Source of the DNA: Victivallales bacterium Lenti_02
Lineage (GTDB): Bacteria > Verrucomicrobiota > Lentisphaeria > Oligosphaerales > Lenti-02
Direction of reading: 5' to 3'
DNA: 13,968 nucleotides
Assembly: GCA_001603055.1 (NCBI GenBank)
Contig: LVAZ01000197.1
Coordinates: 1-13,968, forward strand
Notes under the pieces: generated by a model
The model's database searches: none
Told to the model about the DNA's origin: nothing
Seen by the model: the letters and a program-made list of their open reading frames with translations, nothing else
Part shown: positions 12,088 to 13,968 of the stretch, piece after piece
Layout: each line of letters starts with the position of its first letter
How positions within the stretch are numbered: the stretch's first letter is position 1
Position numbers and translations under genes: made by a program

Positions 12088-13968
12088 TCCCCCTCCGTTT
12101 CGCTCCGCGCGATGAGGGCGTCCTGCACGGCCTTGTCGAGTTTGACGAAGCGGGCGCTGAAGCCGCTGACGCGCACGGTGAGGTCCGCGTGCGCCTGCGG
12201 GTTCTCCCGGGCGGCGCGCAGGTCGTCCGCCGCCATGACATTGACGTGGAGATGGGAGCCGCCGGCCGCGAAGTAGGCCAGGAGGAGGGCTTCGAGGCGC
12301 TGCCGCCCCTCCTCGCCCCGGCTGTCGGCGGGGTTGAGGTTGAGGAGGACGGGATTGCCGCAGGCGGCGAGGTGGTGGGTGACGTGGGCGCAGGCGTTGA
12401 GCTGGGCGGTGGCGGCGGCGGTCCGGGCGGGACCGCAGCCGTAGCTGACCAGGTCCCCGCGCCGCCGCCCGTCGGGGGAGGCCTGCCCGGTCAGGTGGAC
12501 GTCGGCGAGGAAACGGAAGAAGGCGGGATAGGGGCGGACGCCGGGGCCGAAGCGGCTGGCCAGGACCGTTTCGGCGATGGCTTGGGAGACTTCGGCGGCG
12601 AGGCGGTTCGAGTCCTCATGGTCGGTGCCGTAGCGGCCGGGGGTGGTGGCCAGCAGCCGGCGGAGGGTTTCGTCCGGGAAATTCCCGGCCACGGCGGCAT
12701 GCAGTTCGGCGAGGGTGAGTCCGGCTTCGGCGAAGACCCGCTGGCGGATGGCGAGCAGGCCGTCGACCACCGTGCCGAGGCCGAGGATGTTGATGCCGGC
12801 CAGATTGTAGGGCGCGGTTCCGGTTTCGAGATGGGCGAGCCGTTCCAGGCAGCCCTGCATGAGCAGGCTGCCGAAGGGAGAGGGGGCATGCTGCGCCCAA
12901 TGGTTCCAGCGGGCCTCGCAGGCGGGCAGAACTTCGCTTGCGTAATGCTGCCGCACCCGGTCGAGGAACTCGCCCAGGAACGCGGGGAATGAATCCGCCC
13001 GGGAGTCGGCGAGGGTCTGGTTGAGCAGCTCGGGCAGGTGCATGCCGCCGAGGACGGTGTTCGGATAGCAGTCGCCGGTGGGGGCGGCCTCGTAGCAGCC
13101 GATGATGGACCAGTCCCGCGCCCGCCCGCGGGGGATGCCCAGGCGTTCGAGGGCGGGAATCACGGCGGGGTCGTTCATGAAGCCGGGATTGCCGCCGCCG
13201 CTGGCGGCCAGGCCGGTCGCGGCGGCCAGGAAGGCGGGCGGGGTGCCGGGATGGAGGCGGACGACGAGGGAGGGCTGGAAGGTGCGGGCGAGGCCCATGG
13301 CGCGGAGAGCCAGGAAGGAGACCGCGTTGGTCGCGTCCCGGCCCGCTTCGTCCACGCCCCCCAGCACCGCGTTCTGGCTCTCCTCGCCCTCGCAGCAGGC
13401 GACGAAGAAAGCAGCCAGCCAGTCGAGGGCTTCGGACAGGGTGATCCGGCCCCGTTCGAGATCGGCTTCGAGAAACGGCCCGAGCAACTGGTCGAGCCGT
13501 CCGAAGGAGATGGCGACGGAGGGGTTTTCGGCGTGGAGGAAGACATGGGCGAACCAGAGCAGTTGCAGGGCCTCGGGAAAGGTCAGCGGGGCTTGGTCCG
13601 CGAGACGCTCCAGAGTGTCGGCCCGGGCGGGATCGGCGGGCCGGACCGCCGCCGCGTGGCGGCGGATCCAGAGGGCGAAGGCGTCGAGGGCCAGCGCGAA
13701 GGCGCGGGCGGTCTCCTGCTCGGCGGGATTCCGCGGGCGGGCGGCGGCGAGCTGTTCGCGCAGGCCGCCGACGCCCCTGGCCAGAAGGCGGCGGTAGTCG
13801 TGGACGATATGGCCGCTGGTGGCGGCGTAGCCCAGTTCGTTCAGCTCGCGCGCCCGGTCGGGAAAGAGGCGGGGGGCCGGGTTGAAGCCCAGGGAGCCCG
13901 CCAGCGGCCCGCCGTCGTCCGCGACCAGGCTGCGCGCGGCGAATTCGGCCAGAACGCGCGCCCGGCGG
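12084..13968 (-). CDS. Glycyl radical enzyme (pyruvate formate-lyase-like), N-terminus beyond window
   Basis: The frame is open from the right edge to TGA at 12084, giving at least 627 residues. A usual family length of 750-850 implies 100-200 residues are missing. The stretch before 13487 reads as genuine family sequence (GHIVHDYRRLL, LLWFAHVFLHAENPS, ISFGRLDQLL), so a start at the TTG codon 13487 would be wrong. The thiyl-radical cysteine is in IIGCYEAAPTGD (Cys codon 13095-13097), and the glycyl radical site is in RVSGFSARF (Gly codon 12162-12164), 311 residues apart. The GCxE pattern is typical of eliminases such as glycerol, diol or choline-type enzymes rather than true pyruvate formate-lyase, which has a Cys-Cys pair. 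The substrate is unknown. The radical-SAM activase it needs is not in the window. It implies anaerobic metabolism. Confidence 0.92.
   Translation of the reverse strand, partial: RRARVLAEFAARSLVADDGGPLAGSLGFNPAPRLFPDRARELNELGYAATSGHIVHDYRRLLARGVGGLREQLAAARPRNPAEQETARAFALALDAFALWIRRHAAAVRPADPARADTLERLADQAPLTFPEALQLLWFAHVFLHAENPSVAISFGRLDQLLGPFLEADLERGRITLSEALDWLAAFFVACCEGEESQNAVLGGVDEAGRDATNAVSFLALRAMGLARTFQPSLVVRLHPGTPPAFLAAATGLAASGGGNPGFMNDPAVIPALERLGIPRGRARDWSIIGCYEAAPTGDCYPNTVLGGMHLPELLNQTLADSRADSFPAFLGEFLDRVRQHYASEVLPACEARWNHWAQHAPSPFGSLLMQGCLERLAHLETGTAPYNLAGINILGLGTVVDGLLAIRQRVFAEAGLTLAELHAAVAGNFPDETLRRLLATTPGRYGTDHEDSNRLAAEVSQAIAETVLASRFGPGVRPYPAFFRFLADVHLTGQASPDGRRRGDLVSYGCGPARTAAATAQLNACAHVTHHLAACGNPVLLNLNPADSRGEEGRQRLEALLLAYFAAGGSHLHVNVMAADDLRAARENPQAHADLTVRVSGFSARFVKLDKAVQDALIARSETEGE

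Noticed and set aside
7745..12992. Long plus-strand open frames at 7745-9070, 9003-9731, 9749-11104, 11101-12276 and 12189-12992
   Set aside because: They are Gly/Ala/Val/Glu-rich low-complexity shadows antisense to the five recognisable minus-strand genes.
13485..13487. TTG as the start of the glycyl radical enzyme
   Set aside because: The frame continues to the window edge with family-typical sequence including FLHAENPS and ISFGRLDQ, so the true start is beyond 13968.
1..13968. CRISPR arrays, tRNA or rRNA genes, integrase or transposase genes
   Set aside because: I looked for regularly spaced repeats, cloverleaf or rRNA sequence and recombinase motifs and saw none; the only dispersed repeats are the REP-like pair and the 22-bp pair.

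Overview
The window is a GC-rich bacterial segment that carries two convergent gene blocks. It begins with ten G residues and ends inside an open gene, so it is probably a complete metagenomic contig rather than an excerpt. No rRNA, tRNA or single-copy marker is present. The mix of gene families (HME-RND efflux with extra metal-binding modules, a secreted PL10 pectate lyase, a DUF1573 protein, a sialidase-like propeller and a glycyl radical enzyme) suggests a polysaccharide-degrading, at least partly anaerobic Gram-negative, most likely from the PVC group (Lentisphaerota, Kiritimatiellota, Verrucomicrobiota or Planctomycetota). That placement is inference.

Bases 1-330 hold no convincing gene. 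They contain a 22-bp direct repeat (121-142), a leftward terminator-like hairpin (155-177), a 63-bp double-hairpin REP-like element (178-240), and a small palindrome just ahead of the first gene.

Bases 331-7743 (+ strand) form a compact four-gene metal-efflux operon: outer-membrane factor, small periplasmic Cys-rich protein, periplasmic adaptor, RND pump. The order matches cusCFBA of Escherichia coli. The CusF position is held by an unrelated protein made of two tandem YHS-like metal-binding repeats (CPxMGG ... YVCCxGC). The same two-repeat block, with the same 56-residue period, is also fused to the C-terminus of the adaptor. The adaptor carries two further heavy-metal-binding domains (WxCxMHP ... 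CPxCGM). Together these parts would collect a soft metal, most likely Cu(I) or Ag(I), and pass it to the pump for export.

Bases 7744-7858 separate the convergent operons and hold a second REP-like element and a small hairpin. The 22-bp repeat of the left end recurs at 7865-7886, inside the last codons of the sialidase-like gene. The efflux operon is therefore nested between two REP-like copies and two 22-bp direct repeats, as if it had been inserted as a cassette at the 3' end of that gene.

Bases 7859-13968 (- strand, transcribed right to left) form a tight five-gene block: glycyl radical enzyme (5' end beyond the window), alkaline-phosphatase-superfamily metalloenzyme, PL10 pectate lyase, DUF1573 protein, sialidase-like protein. 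Two junctions are 4-bp ATGA overlaps. The block points to polysaccharide (pectin) use plus an anaerobic radical step, but the sequence does not show the substrate of the radical enzyme or how the five products act together.
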